From TMED26 sp042088965 (GTDB lineage Bacteria; Pseudomonadota; Alphaproteobacteria; Thalassobaculales; Thalassobaculaceae), in contig JBELLC010000024.1 in NCBI GenBank assembly GCA_042088965.1, forward strand, positions 1 to 30,361: 30,361 bases of DNA, given 5' to 3'. Position 1 is the stretch's first letter, and the number at the start of each line of letters is the position of its first letter. Below, piece by piece: positions 1 to 8,793 of this stretch. The notes beneath the pieces were generated by a model. That model searched no databases and was not told where the DNA came from. It saw only the letters and a list, made by a program, of their open reading frames with translations. Made by a program: the position numbers and the translations under genes.

Positions 1-692
1 CGCAAATCAATCACGAAACCAACCAAAGCATCGCCGATCTCAGCTTTCAAATCTGCCATGGAGGATTGCAAGCCCGTTGTCGACTGTTCATTAAAGGTCG
101 TGATGCGGACATAGCCAACATTGCCAATGGCCCGCGCACGAACAGATTTTATCTTAATAATTGCGCGCTTGAGGGTAACATCAAAGGGCTCTTTTGCTTG
201 CCGCCGAACAGTGATCGTAATATCGGAATCAACAGGACCGCGCATTTTATCAACGGCCTCATTCAAGGTCAGGCCCAGGATCGCCTCATCATCGATATGG
301 GTTATCAAATCTCCTGGTTGCAAGCCTGCATCATGGGCAGGCGTGCCATCAATCGGCGAGACAACCTTGACCAGTCCCGATTCCATCGTAACTTCGATCC
401 CCAGGCCGCCAAACTGGCCGCGGGTTTGAACCTGCATATCACGGAAGCTATCAGCGTTGAGATAGCCAGAATGCGGATCAAGCGAGGTCAGCATGCCATT
501 GATCGCTGATTCAATCAGTTGCTTGTCATCAATTTGATCAACATATTTCGCCCGCACCCGTTCGAACACGTCGCCAAATAAGTTCAACTGACGATATGTT
601 TCAGACGAATTCGTTGCTTGCGCATAACTGGATGCAGGCAAGGCTATCAACAACCCCAGCACAATCAGTGTGCTGCGAGCAATAGCTGCCAT
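1..692 (-). CDS. ctpA: Carboxy-terminal processing protease (S41 family), N-terminal part
   Basis: Periplasmic serine protease of the C-terminal processing (tail-specific) family. The gene runs off the left edge, so only about 230 residues are visible and the Ser/Lys catalytic dyad is outside the window. Visible parts: a signal peptide (start MAAIARSTLIVLG, ending near ASSYAQA), a helical segment with YVDQIDDKQLIESAINGML and the family-typical LTSLDPHSGYL, then a PDZ domain from about residue 90 to 170 (GGLGIEV, GLQPGDLI, LNEAVDKMRGP), then the start of the protease core (VGYVRITTFNEQS). Two more in-frame ATGs exist upstream at 731 and 725; the one at 731 directly follows the envC stop codon and would add 13 residues before the signal peptide. 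I prefer 692 because it gives a compact signal peptide preceded by AGG. The place after envC is common in alphaproteobacteria and suggests a joint role in envelope remodelling. Family assignment is firm; the start is uncertain. Confidence 0.93.
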   Translation of the reverse strand, partial: MAAIARSTLIVLGLLIALPASSYAQATNSSETYRQLNLFGDVFERVRAKYVDQIDDKQLIESAINGMLTSLDPHSGYLNADSFRDMQVQTRGQFGGLGIEVTMESGLVKVVSPIDGTPAHDAGLQPGDLITHIDDEAILGLTLNEAVDKMRGPVDSDITITVRRQAKEPFDVTLKRAIIKIKSVRARAIGNVGYVRITTFNEQSTTGLQSSMADLKAEIGDALVGFVIDL

Positions 693-731
693 TTTCCAAC
701 CTAAGATATAAGCTTTAACTGCCATTTTCAT

Positions 732-1943
732 CTAACCGTCCGCATCCAATATTTGCGGGACCAACCAGGGTAATGGATCAATTGGCGATCCATTATGGCG
801 AATTTCCAAATACATCTCTGGTCGCCCCCCACGGGTCCCTTGTTTCTGGTTCATAACACCAACAGGCTCACCAGCAAGAACAGCTTGGCCAACAGTTGAA
901 TAAATCCGCCCCAAGCCCGCCAGCAGAGTATGATATCCGTATCCATGATCAATGATTAATATTTTCCCATAGCTGCGAAAAAAATCAGCATACAGGATAT
1001 GACCATCATACAAGGCGACCACAGGTGCGCCGGGACGAGTCTTGATTTTAATGCCTTGGGCCGTTTGCCCCCTCATTTCAGGATCGCCAAAGCGTTGCAC
1101 AACACGGCCAATTGCAGGGGAGGATAAATGACCTTTATGGCGCACAATCGATGACGGCAATAGCGCTTGACGGCGAGCGCCGTCTGCGGCCCGGCCAGTT
1201 GAAAAATTTGCTGCCGGCGGCTGTCTTAAGGCAGTCAATTGCGTTCCCTTAAGCGCGGGAGGCTCCGGGCTTGTTTGCAACTTCTGCAACAAGCCTCGAA
1301 AACTTTTAGCGGACCGTGCAAGCGCCGCTAATTTTTCCTGTGATTTGCCCGCCGCACCACGACTACTGGTTAACAAAGCTGATTTCTCAGCCAGCAATGC
1401 TTCTAATTGCTGTTGCTCTTGGCGATAGACAGCTGTCATCTGGCGCAAGTTTTCTTGTTCGGTTTCAATGGTACGGCGCATCTCTGCAGTTTTATCGATC
1501 TGCACACGTAACATTTGCCCCGCCAAGGAGACCCGCGCAACAGCACTTTCAAGGAGCAAGGCCGCCCGTGCGGTGTCGATGGCCGAACCTGGCCCGACAA
1601 TAATGGCTTCTGGCGGACGACGCGCAAGTTTTTGCAAGGTTATCGCAAGTTTCGTTAACGATTTACGCAACCCCATTAAGCGTTCTTTTTCCGATTCTTC
1701 GGTAAAGATCAATGCTGCCAAGCGGCTTTCAATGGTTTGCAATTGACGTTGCTGGCCCTGTGTCTTTGCGGCGCGCGCGATCAATTCCTGACGAAGGGTT
1801 TCTATTTGTGCTGCCAATTGTTTTTTGACGCCATCTAAGTGTGTCTGCTGTCCCGTGGGCGGCGACTCCGCCCGCAATTCACCGCCCAAATTCAGGCTTA
1901 ACACACCCCATAACGCTGCCGCAAAAAAGCTGGCTAAACGCAC
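732..1943 (-). CDS. envC: Murein hydrolase activator, EnvC-like (degenerate LytM domain)
   Basis: Periplasmic protein with a signal peptide, a long coiled-coil region (roughly residues 30-225, rich in Gln, Glu, Leu and Arg) and a C-terminal LytM/M23-type domain (last about 120 residues). EnvC-family proteins activate cell-wall amidases at division rather than cutting murein themselves. The sequence agrees: the M23 fold is recognisable (PGAPVVALYDG, ILIIDHGYGYHTLLAGL, VGQAVLAGEPVG), but the first metal-binding motif HxxxD reads QGIKIK and the final HxH motif reads EMYLE, so zinc ligands are missing. I chose the GTG start at 1943 (MRLASFFAAALWGV), which has AGAGGTG just upstream, lies 10 bases after the gpmI stop and gives a clean signal peptide. 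An ATG at 1994 would add 17 residues but overlap gpmI. EnvC family is likely; the amidase partner is not in the window. Confidence 0.85.
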   Translation of the reverse strand: MRLASFFAAALWGVLSLNLGGELRAESPPTGQQTHLDGVKKQLAAQIETLRQELIARAAKTQGQQRQLQTIESRLAALIFTEESEKERLMGLRKSLTKLAITLQKLARRPPEAIIVGPGSAIDTARAALLLESAVARVSLAGQMLRVQIDKTAEMRRTIETEQENLRQMTAVYRQEQQQLEALLAEKSALLTSSRGAAGKSQEKLAALARSAKSFRGLLQKLQTSPEPPALKGTQLTALRQPPAANFSTGRAADGARRQALLPSSIVRHKGHLSSPAIGRVVQRFGDPEMRGQTAQGIKIKTRPGAPVVALYDGHILYADFFRSYGKILIIDHGYGYHTLLAGLGRIYSTVGQAVLAGEPVGVMNQKQGTRGGRPEMYLEIRHNGSPIDPLPWLVPQILDADG

Positions 1944-1953
1944 AGAATCACCT

Positions 1954-3534
1954 CTAATCCGCTGCCCTGGTGAGGACCAAATCATGGTCTTCACTCAGTA
2001 AAGATCGCCCTGTCATTCCTGCCGGTGCCGCTAGTCCCATCAAGCGCAGTAAAGTCGGCGCAATATCAGACAACCGGCCAGAACGCAGCTGCTTAATAGC
2101 AGTTGGACCGTTCACCAAAACCGCCGGGACTAAATTGGTAGTATGCGCAGTATGCGGCCCCACTGTTTCAGGGTCCGTCATCTGCTCAATATTGCCATGG
2201 TCAGCCGTGATCAATAGACAGCCTGCCGCCGCGCAAATAGCGGCGTCAATGCGCCCCAGACACTGATCAACTGTCTCGACCGCGTCGATTGCTGCCGACA
2301 GCACACCTGTGTGTCCAACCATATCAGGATTGGCAAAATTACAGATAATCAGCTCATAATCGCCACTGGCGATGGCTGCAACCAATTGATCACAGACCTC
2401 AACCGCTGACATTTCTGGCTGCAAATCATAGGTCTTGACCTTTGGCGAGGGGACCATGATGCGGGTTTCACCTGGGAATTCCTGCTCCCGCCCGCCATTC
2501 AGGAAAAAAGTGACATGCGGGTATTTTTCCGTCTCCGCGAGGCGCAATTGCCGCTTTCCAGCCGCTGCCACCACCTCACCGAGGGTATCTTTCAAATCGA
2601 CCGGTTGAAACAGCGCAGGAAACCATTGATCCAGCGCACGAGAATAGGAAATCATGCCCAATTGAGCACTGAAAACCGGCAAAGCCCCAGTGTCAAAACC
2701 GTTGAAATCAGGATCAACCAATGTGGTCAAAATCTCACGGGCGCGGTCGGCGCGGAAATTCGCCATCAGCACCCCATCACCATCAGCAATACCAGCATAA
2801 TCGGCAATCACTGTCGGGGTGACAAACTCATCATTTTCAGCACGGTCGCGGGCGCCTTGTAACGCTGTTGACAGATCTGCCGCAACCGCGCCCTTGCCCC
2901 AACGAATGGCCTGATGGGCCTGTTCAACCCGGTCCCATCGTTGGTCCCGATCAAGCGCGAAAAACCGCCCGATAAGGGTCACAATCCGGCCTGCATCACC
3001 AACATCGGCCACGAACCGCTGCACGTCTTCATCCGCCGCTCTGGGAGCTGTATCCCGGCCATCTAGAATGGCATGGATACAGACCTCGAGGCCTGCTGCC
3101 GACAGGATACGCGCCAGGGCAACGATATGGTCCTGGTGTGAGTGCACCCCGCCCGGGGAGAGCAACCCAAGCAGGTGACAGCACCCACCCGCCGCGGCAA
3201 TGCGCGCGGCAAAAGCTTGTAATTGAGGGTTTGACGCCAGCGCCCCAGAGGCCACGGCGGCATCAATACGGGGCAGGTCCTGCATCACAATCTGACCCGC
3301 CCCGATGTTCATGTGGCCAACTTCAGAATTGCCCATTTGGCCCGCCGGCAAACCAACGGCCTCAGCCGAGGCATCAATTCGCCCCGTTGGACAGGTTGCC
3401 CGCAATCGATCATAGGTTGGGGTCGCGGCCAAACTGATGGCATTGTCTGGCGCAGCCTCACGCTCGCCCCAGCCATCCAGAATGCAGAGGACCACAGGCG
3501 CCTGTCCGGTGGCAGATGTCAGCTTCGTTTCCAT
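1954..3534 (-). CDS. gpmI: 2,3-bisphosphoglycerate-independent phosphoglycerate mutase
   Basis: Cytosolic glycolytic/gluconeogenic enzyme interconverting 3- and 2-phosphoglycerate without a bisphosphoglycerate cofactor, using two metal ions (usually manganese). At 526 residues it has the usual family length. It shows the alkaline-phosphatase-superfamily signatures: LCILDGWGERE near the N terminus (metal-binding Asp20), GNSEVGHMNIGAGQ carrying the phosphorylated serine (Ser70), HSHQDHI in the mutase insert, LDGRDTAPRAA, and the C-terminal metal site TADHGNIEQM followed by PHTAHTTNLVP. The ATG at 3534 has AAGGG six bases upstream, supporting this start. It sits between rlmH (32-base spacing) and envC (10 bases before the GTG start preferred there), so probably belongs to the same transcript. 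No anomaly seen. Confidence 0.97.
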   Translation of the reverse strand: METKLTSATGQAPVVLCILDGWGEREAAPDNAISLAATPTYDRLRATCPTGRIDASAEAVGLPAGQMGNSEVGHMNIGAGQIVMQDLPRIDAAVASGALASNPQLQAFAARIAAAGGCCHLLGLLSPGGVHSHQDHIVALARILSAAGLEVCIHAILDGRDTAPRAADEDVQRFVADVGDAGRIVTLIGRFFALDRDQRWDRVEQAHQAIRWGKGAVAADLSTALQGARDRAENDEFVTPTVIADYAGIADGDGVLMANFRADRAREILTTLVDPDFNGFDTGALPVFSAQLGMISYSRALDQWFPALFQPVDLKDTLGEVVAAAGKRQLRLAETEKYPHVTFFLNGGREQEFPGETRIMVPSPKVKTYDLQPEMSAVEVCDQLVAAIASGDYELIICNFANPDMVGHTGVLSAAIDAVETVDQCLGRIDAAICAAAGCLLITADHGNIEQMTDPETVGPHTAHTTNLVPAVLVNGPTAIKQLRSGRLSDIAPTLLRLMGLAAPAGMTGRSLLSEDHDLVLTRAAD

Positions 3535-3566
3535 GAGCCCTTATATCGCAGTTTAACCAATCTCGG

Positions 3567-4028
3567 CTAGTCTCGGTGATAGGGATGACCACTCAGAATT
3601 TGTTGCGCCCGGTAGATTTGCTCGATCACCATTGCCCGTGCCAACATATGCGGCCAAGTTAGCCGGCCCATCGCCAAGACCAAATGGGCCGCCGCACGGA
3701 CAGATTCATCAAGGCCATCTGCCCCCCCTAAAATAAACGCCACATCAGCCTGTCCAGCATCGCGCCATGTACCAAGGTGTTTGGCAATTTGCGGACTCGA
3801 CAGGTCCTGACCACGTTCATCAAGCGCAACAATACGCGCCGCAGACGGGACCGCAGCTAACAGCGCGGCCGCCTCACGGCGGCGACGCTCGTCGGTCGAT
3901 CCCAGTCGGCGATCATCAATTTCTTTTAAGCGCACCGGCGGGTGCATACGATCCGCGTAGTCCTGCCATAGACGACGCAAGATACCGGATTTCGCACGAC
4001 CAACGGCGATAACAGTGAATCGCATCAT
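3567..4028 (-). CDS. rlmH: 23S rRNA pseudouridine-1915 N3-methyltransferase RlmH
   Basis: SPOUT-class methyltransferase that methylates pseudouridine 1915 in helix 69 of 23S rRNA on the assembled 70S ribosome, using S-adenosylmethionine. The 153-residue length matches the family (about 155). Diagnostic features: N-terminal MRFTVIAVGRAKSG, the SAM-binding knot FILGGADGLDESV and the strongly conserved C terminus MVIEQIYRAQQILSGHPYHRD. Two consecutive ATGs (4028 and 4025) are possible starts, differing by one residue. It follows rsfS by 32 bases; this rsfS-rlmH pairing is widespread in bacteria and puts two late ribosome-maturation functions in one unit. Confidence 0.97.
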   Translation of the reverse strand: MMRFTVIAVGRAKSGILRRLWQDYADRMHPPVRLKEIDDRRLGSTDERRRREAAALLAAVPSAARIVALDERGQDLSSPQIAKHLGTWRDAGQADVAFILGGADGLDESVRAAAHLVLAMGRLTWPHMLARAMVIEQIYRAQQILSGHPYHRD

Positions 4029-4060
4029 CGCGGTTTTGCCACCCTCAACGCTCGGCGGGT

Positions 4061-4525
4061 CTAGTTTTGAGAGACCGTCTGGACCATGGCGTCACCGCCC
4101 GTAGAGCCAATTTGGTAGCTTGTGGCAACCGGATCAACCATCCACATCTTCTCGATACCGTAAAACTCGCGCACTTCAGGGCGGAACAGATGGACGATCA
4201 CATCGCCAGCGTCAATCAGCACCCAATCACCTTGGGCCTTGCCTTCGATGGCCGCGTCCTTAATGCCTGTTTGTTTGAGTTTCACCACGAGATGATCGGC
4301 CATGGCGGCAACCTGACGTTGTGAACGCCCTGTTGCAACAACCATAAAGTCGCCGAGAGTCGATTTACCAGCCAAATCAATAACCACTAAATCTTCCGCC
4401 TTGTCGTCGTCCAGTGAGGTCTTGACTAGATCGAGCAGGGCATCGCCATTAAGGCGATCGAACAGCTTGGCTATGATACACTCCTTAGCATAAACAGGAT
4501 CGATAGTGTCTTCCAGCTGCACCAT
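4061..4525 (-). CDS. rsfS: Ribosomal silencing factor RsfS
   Basis: Protein that binds ribosomal protein L14 and blocks joining of the 30S and 50S subunits when nutrients are limited. The core from about residue 32 (LVKTSLDDDKAEDLVVIDL, then GDFMVVATGRSQRQVAAMAD, then GDWVLIDAGDVIVHLF and REFYGIEKMW) is a clear RsfS/DUF143 domain. With the ATG at 4525 the product has 154 residues, about 30 more at the N terminus than compact homologues. That start lacks a good ribosome binding site, whereas a perfect AAGGAG lies inside the predicted N-terminal coding region (4481-4486), but no standard start codon follows it at suitable distance in frame. The exact N terminus is therefore uncertain. It starts 11 bases after the nadD stop. 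Confidence 0.95.
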   Translation of the reverse strand: MVQLEDTIDPVYAKECIIAKLFDRLNGDALLDLVKTSLDDDKAEDLVVIDLAGKSTLGDFMVVATGRSQRQVAAMADHLVVKLKQTGIKDAAIEGKAQGDWVLIDAGDVIVHLFRPEVREFYGIEKMWMVDPVATSYQIGSTGGDAMVQTVSQN

Positions 4526-4536
4526 GCAGCCGTCTT

Positions 4537-5205
4537 TTAAGCGTCGCCAGTGACGACGACATCGCCTACCCGTTTATCCTTCTGGCGGGCGCGAATAGCC
4601 GTCGCTGCCGCAGGGTGCCGGACAGTATGCAAAAACACCCATGCTGGCGGCACCATGCGTGATAAACGTCGTGCCCGTCTTTCCGCCACCTGAAAGCGGC
4701 GGAAACGACGCGCCACCGTGCCGTTTATCGCTTTAAGAGAATACGGCGGACGATCAAAAATCGCAACCGGCATGGTATGAAGTATTTGCGACCATCGCGC
4801 CCAGGCGTGAAATTGCTGTAAATTATCCGCCCCCATAATCCACACAAAGCGTGCCGTCGGGCTGCGTTGCGACAACCACGATAACAGATCAGCTGTATAC
4901 TGACTGCCCAGGCGGCTTTCAATATCGACAACTTTGATCCGGGGATGTCGGGCGACCGCCTTCGCACTGGCAATCCGCTGGTGCAAACTGGCCATGCCAG
5001 TTGTTGTCTTCAGGGGGTTTTGTGGCGAAACCAGCCACCAAATCTCGTCCAGCGCCAACCGCTTCAATGCCGCAACGGCGATATGCCGGTGGCCTGCATG
5101 CGCGGGATTGAACGAGCCGCCCATCAAGCCAATCGCCAGCGACCGCCGTTCCGCCCCATTGCGGGGCACGGATATTGCCGCCAAAGAAGAGCGCCAGCGT
5201 GACAT
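4537..5205 (-). CDS. nadD: Nicotinate-nucleotide adenylyltransferase
   Basis: Transfers AMP from ATP to nicotinate mononucleotide, the penultimate step in NAD synthesis. The nucleotidyltransferase motif GGSFNPAHAGH is at residues 29-39, and WWLVSPQNPLK, WIMGADNLQQFHAW and VAIFDRPPY are all typical of NadD. The C-terminal ATP-binding motif, usually ISSTxIR, reads AAATAIR here: the Thr and Arg are kept and the small serines are replaced by alanine. The ATG overlaps the proA stop by one base (TAATG), which suggests translational coupling. An internal ATG at residue 28 would remove the leader but start too close to the catalytic motif. The nadD-rsfS-rlmH order is a common conserved block. Confidence 0.95.
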   Translation of the reverse strand: MSRWRSSLAAISVPRNGAERRSLAIGLMGGSFNPAHAGHRHIAVAALKRLALDEIWWLVSPQNPLKTTTGMASLHQRIASAKAVARHPRIKVVDIESRLGSQYTADLLSWLSQRSPTARFVWIMGADNLQQFHAWARWSQILHTMPVAIFDRPPYSLKAINGTVARRFRRFQVAERRARRLSRMVPPAWVFLHTVRHPAAATAIRARQKDKRVGDVVVTGDA

Positions 5206-6500
5206 TACGGGCGTGTTTGCCCTGTGCCACGCACCAGGTACTTAAAGCTTGTCAATTGCTCTGTCCCAACCGGGCCGCGGGCATGCAAGCGACCGGTAGA
5301 AATACCAATTTCTGCCCCCATGCCAAATTCACCGCCATCGGCAAATTGTGTTGACGCGTTGTGCAGCACAATGGCGCTGTCAACTTGCGTTAAGAATTGC
5401 TGTGCGGTCGCCGCATCAGTGGCAATAATGCTATCAGTATGATGCGAGCCATAATGATTGATATGCTCAATGGCCGCGGCCACACCATCAACCACCCGCA
5501 CCGATATAATCGCGTCTAAATATTCCGTTGACCAATCCGCCTCATCCGCCAGTGCCATTGACGGCACCAGAGCGCAGGCAGCGGCATCACCGCGCAAATG
5601 GCACCCTGCAGCGGTTAAATCTTGCGCCAGGGACGGCAATAAACTGTCCGCAACAGCACCATCAATCAACAATGTCTCTGCCGCACCGCAGACACTGGTT
5701 CGGCGCATTTTGGCATTCACCACAATATCGCGCGCCATCTGCGCATCCGCGCTGGCATTCACATAAACATGACAGAGGCCCTCAAGATGCGCAAAGACGG
5801 GGACCTTACTTTCGTTTTGAACCCGCTCAATCAGGCTTTTACCACCGCGCGGCACAATCACATCAATCACCCCGTTGAGCGATAGCATCGCCCCAACAGC
5901 GGCCCTGTCACGGGTCGGCACCAGTTGAATAGCAGCGGTTGGCAGGCCCGCAGCGCGCAAGCCTTGATGCAAGCAATCAACAATCGCCCGGGAGGAATGA
6001 AAGCTTTCTGAGCCCCCGCGCAAAATTGCGGCATTGCCTGCTTTCAGACACAGACTGCCCGCGTCAGCAGTCACATTTGGCCGCGATTCATAAATAATCC
6101 CAATCACCCCAAGGGGCACACGCACCCGCTCAATCGCCAAGCCATTGGGCCGCTGCCATTCTGCCATGATATGGCCAACCGGGTCTTCAAGATCGGCGAT
6201 CACCCGCAAGCCATCGGCAATGGCGGTAATCCGCTCTGGGGTTAAAACCAGGCGGTCAATCAAGGCCTCGCGGACAGCTTTTTCACGGGCATGGTCCAGA
6301 TCAGCGGCATTGGCCGTCAGCAATTGGTCATGGCTTTGATCAAGCGTTGTGGCTGCCACCTGCAAGGCCTGATCTTTTTGTGCCCGCGATGCGAGCGCCA
6401 AAACACTGGCCGCCTGCCGTGCCGCAGCCCCCATCGCCGCAATTGTCGCGTTAACGTCCTGATTGCCGGTGGTCTCAAGAGCTGTATCTGGCATGTTCAT
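5205..6500 (-). CDS. proA: Glutamate-5-semialdehyde dehydrogenase (gamma-glutamyl phosphate reductase)
   Basis: Second step of proline synthesis: NADPH-dependent reduction of gamma-glutamyl phosphate to glutamate-5-semialdehyde in the cytosol. It is 431 residues with an ALDH-like fold. Characteristic stretches are GVIGIIYESRPNVTADA, ILRGGSESFHSS, VIVPRGGKSLIERVQ and the active-site RRTSVCGAAETLL with catalytic Cys271; the C-terminal region has FADGGEFGMGAEIGISTGRLHARGP. The first 15 residues are variable and a second ATG lies at residue 3. It lies three bases downstream of proB and overlaps nadD by one base, so proB and proA are almost certainly co-translated. Confidence 0.97.
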   Translation of the reverse strand: MNMPDTALETTGNQDVNATIAAMGAAARQAASVLALASRAQKDQALQVAATTLDQSHDQLLTANAADLDHAREKAVREALIDRLVLTPERITAIADGLRVIADLEDPVGHIMAEWQRPNGLAIERVRVPLGVIGIIYESRPNVTADAGSLCLKAGNAAILRGGSESFHSSRAIVDCLHQGLRAAGLPTAAIQLVPTRDRAAVGAMLSLNGVIDVIVPRGGKSLIERVQNESKVPVFAHLEGLCHVYVNASADAQMARDIVVNAKMRRTSVCGAAETLLIDGAVADSLLPSLAQDLTAAGCHLRGDAAACALVPSMALADEADWSTEYLDAIISVRVVDGVAAAIEHINHYGSHHTDSIIATDAATAQQFLTQVDSAIVLHNASTQFADGGEFGMGAEIGISTGRLHARGPVGTEQLTSFKYLVRGTGQTRP

Positions 6501-6503
6501 GAC

Positions 6504-7667
6504 CTATTGTTGTGCGTCTTCACCGGCTGTCATGACCAAATCATCCCGGTGAATAATTTCATCGCGTCCACGGTAGCCGAGGATGGCCTCAATTTCACGC
6601 GATTTATGACCAATGATTTGTACCGCATCGGCTGCTGAATACGCTGTCAGGCCTCGGGCGATCTGACGTCCTGCCGGGTTCAGGACCCGCACCAAGTCAC
6701 CACGGGCAAAGTCACCCGTCACCTTTGTTACCCCCGCAGGCAGCAGGCTTTTTCCCCGCTCTAAGGCACCGATTGCGCCCGCATCGAGGACGACATCCCC
6801 TTGTGGATTCAGGCCGCTGGCGATCCAACGCTTACGGGCACCACCAGGGTTACCACTGGCTTGAAACCAGGTTGCCCGGCCAGCATTTTCCAAATGCTGG
6901 ATCGGATGCAATTTTTTACCATCGAAGATGGCCATCTGGCAGCCGGCGGCCGTGGCAATCTTAGCCGCAGCAATCTTTGTCACCATTCCGCCAGAGGCAA
7001 AATCACTGCCCGCGCTGCCAGCCATTGCCTCAATCTGCGGCGTGATCGCGCTCACCAGCGGGATATGAGCGGCATTTGGATCGGTTTTGGGATCAGCCTG
7101 ATACAAGCCATCAATATCTGACAAGAGCAAAAGCGTATCAGCGCTGATCATCTGCGCTACCCGCGCACCCAGCCGATCATTATCGCCAAAGCGGATTTCT
7201 TCGGTGGTGACACTATCGTTTTCATTGATCACCGGCACCGCCCCCAAGTCTAATAATTGGCTGATTGTGGCGCGGGCATTTAAATGTCGGCGGCGAATTT
7301 CGGTATCGGCTGTTGACAGCAGGATCTGTGCAACCGTCAACTGGTGGCGATTGAGCGAATCTTGATAGGCATGGGCCAGCCGAATTTGCCCCGTCGCAGC
7401 AGCTGCTTGTTTTTCCTCTAAGCGTAAATTGCGATGCGTCAGCCCCAGGTGATGGCGGCCCGCAGCAATCGCCCCCGAGGAGACAATCACAACTTGCTGT
7501 CCGCGGCCATGCAGGCGGGCGATATCATCAATTAAAGCGTCTAACCATCGGCGTTGAATCCGCCCACTGCTGCTGTCCACCAATAACGCTGAGCCGATTT
7601 TAACGACCAGACGCTGGGCCGTGGCCAAAGGGGCCGCAGCAAATAGATTTTGATTGCCGCCGCTCAT
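6504..7667 (-). CDS. proB: Glutamate 5-kinase with C-terminal PUA domain
   Basis: Commits glutamate to proline synthesis by ATP-dependent phosphorylation; normally feedback-inhibited by proline. The 387-residue product contains the amino-acid kinase domain (VVKIGSALLVDS near residue 20, VSSGAIAAGRHHLGL, PVINENDSVTTEEIRFGDND, LLLLSDIDGLY, GGMVTKIAAAKIA) and a C-terminal PUA domain from about residue 290 (DAGAIGALERGKSLLPAGV onward), as in the long form of the enzyme. The ATG overlaps the obgE stop in an ATGA arrangement (7664-7667), indicating coupling to obgE. Nothing unusual seen in the active site. Confidence 0.97.
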   Translation of the reverse strand: MSGGNQNLFAAAPLATAQRLVVKIGSALLVDSSSGRIQRRWLDALIDDIARLHGRGQQVVIVSSGAIAAGRHHLGLTHRNLRLEEKQAAAATGQIRLAHAYQDSLNRHQLTVAQILLSTADTEIRRRHLNARATISQLLDLGAVPVINENDSVTTEEIRFGDNDRLGARVAQMISADTLLLLSDIDGLYQADPKTDPNAAHIPLVSAITPQIEAMAGSAGSDFASGGMVTKIAAAKIATAAGCQMAIFDGKKLHPIQHLENAGRATWFQASGNPGGARKRWIASGLNPQGDVVLDAGAIGALERGKSLLPAGVTKVTGDFARGDLVRVLNPAGRQIARGLTAYSAADAVQIIGHKSREIEAILGYRGRDEIIHRDDLVMTAGEDAQQ

Positions 7668-8770
7668 AATGGTTGCCAGCTGCCGCCCTGTGCTTGGCCG
7701 TCAATCTCTGCCGCGTCCATCCCGCGCGATGCCTTATCCGCATCTATCCGGGCTTGCATCACCTTGGCCCGGCGGCGCGCCCGCTCTTGGCTGACATAGC
7801 CATGCAAGACGCCCAGCAAATCATCCATGCCATTGCCCGCAAAACCGGAAATCAAATGCGGCCGGAAGCCATGAGCTTCTTCAAAAAGCTCTAGCACGGC
7901 ATGGGAATCATCATCGCCAAGTGCGTCAATCTTATTAATCGCCACAACTTCAGGCTTTTCAGCGAGGCCACCACCATAGGCCGCTAATTCAGCGCGGATC
8001 ACGTCATAGGCCGCAATCGGGTCTTCGCCAGCACCATCAATCAAATGCAAAAGTGCCCCGCAGCGTTCCACGTGCCCTAAAAACCGGTCGCCCAGGCCAG
8101 CACCATCATGGGCACCTTCGATCAATCCGGGAATATCAGCGAGAACAAATAAATCCTCACGCCAACTCGCAACCCCCAAATTTGGATGCAAGGTTGTGAA
8201 CGGATAGGCCGCAATCTTCGGCTTGGCCCGTGATACTGCCGAGAGCAAGGTTGACTTACCCGCATTTGGCAGCCCAACAAGGCCAATATCCGCAATAAGT
8301 TTCAGGCGCAGCCAAACCCAGAATTCCGCCCCAGGCCAGCCAGGCGATGAGCGCCGTGGGGCCTGATTGGTGGAACTTTTATAATGCGCATTGCCAAAAC
8401 CGCCATCGCCGCCATGGGCCAGGATCACTTCTTGGCCGACCTCGGTAAGGTCTGCCAGGATTGTGCTGCGGTCTTCGCTGAGGATTTGCGTGCCAACAGG
8501 CAAGCGCAGGACCGACGGCTCACCCCCGGCGCCGGTGCGGTTACGCCCCGACCCTGACCAGCCACGTTGCGCTTTGAAATGCTGTTGATAACGATAGTCA
8601 ATCAGTGTGTTCAGGCCATCCACACAGATCGCCACAACATCACCGCCCCGGCCACCGTCACCACCGTCCGGGCCGCCATATTCCACATAGGCTTCGCGGC
8701 GAAAACTGACACAGCCCGTGCCGCCGTCGCCGCTTTTAATAAAAACCTTAGCTTGGTCGAGGAATTTCAT
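7664..8770 (-). CDS. obgE: Ribosome-assembly GTPase Obg (CgtA)
   Basis: Essential GTPase acting in late 50S subunit assembly and stress responses. Counting from the ATG at 8770 (MKFLDQAKVFIKSGDGGTG), residues 1-158 form the glycine-rich Obg fold (GGPDGGDGGRGG, GGDGGFGNAHYKSSTNQAPR). The G domain follows with P-loop GLPNAGKST (166-174), the TT switch I pair (PFTTLHPNLG), DIPGLIEGA (212-220) and NKID (279-282). The C-terminal tail is short and ends GGSWQPL, without an extended OCT/TGS domain. The ORF can be opened to an ATG at 8788, but the family always begins MKFLD and GGGG lies just before 8770, so I chose the shorter form. It overlaps proB by four bases and is separated from rpmA by a probable terminator. 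Confidence 0.97.
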   Translation of the reverse strand: MKFLDQAKVFIKSGDGGTGCVSFRREAYVEYGGPDGGDGGRGGDVVAICVDGLNTLIDYRYQQHFKAQRGWSGSGRNRTGAGGEPSVLRLPVGTQILSEDRSTILADLTEVGQEVILAHGGDGGFGNAHYKSSTNQAPRRSSPGWPGAEFWVWLRLKLIADIGLVGLPNAGKSTLLSAVSRAKPKIAAYPFTTLHPNLGVASWREDLFVLADIPGLIEGAHDGAGLGDRFLGHVERCGALLHLIDGAGEDPIAAYDVIRAELAAYGGGLAEKPEVVAINKIDALGDDDSHAVLELFEEAHGFRPHLISGFAGNGMDDLLGVLHGYVSQERARRRAKVMQARIDADKASRGMDAAEIDGQAQGGSWQPL

Positions 8771-8793
8771 CGGCCCCGCAATCATCAAACAAA

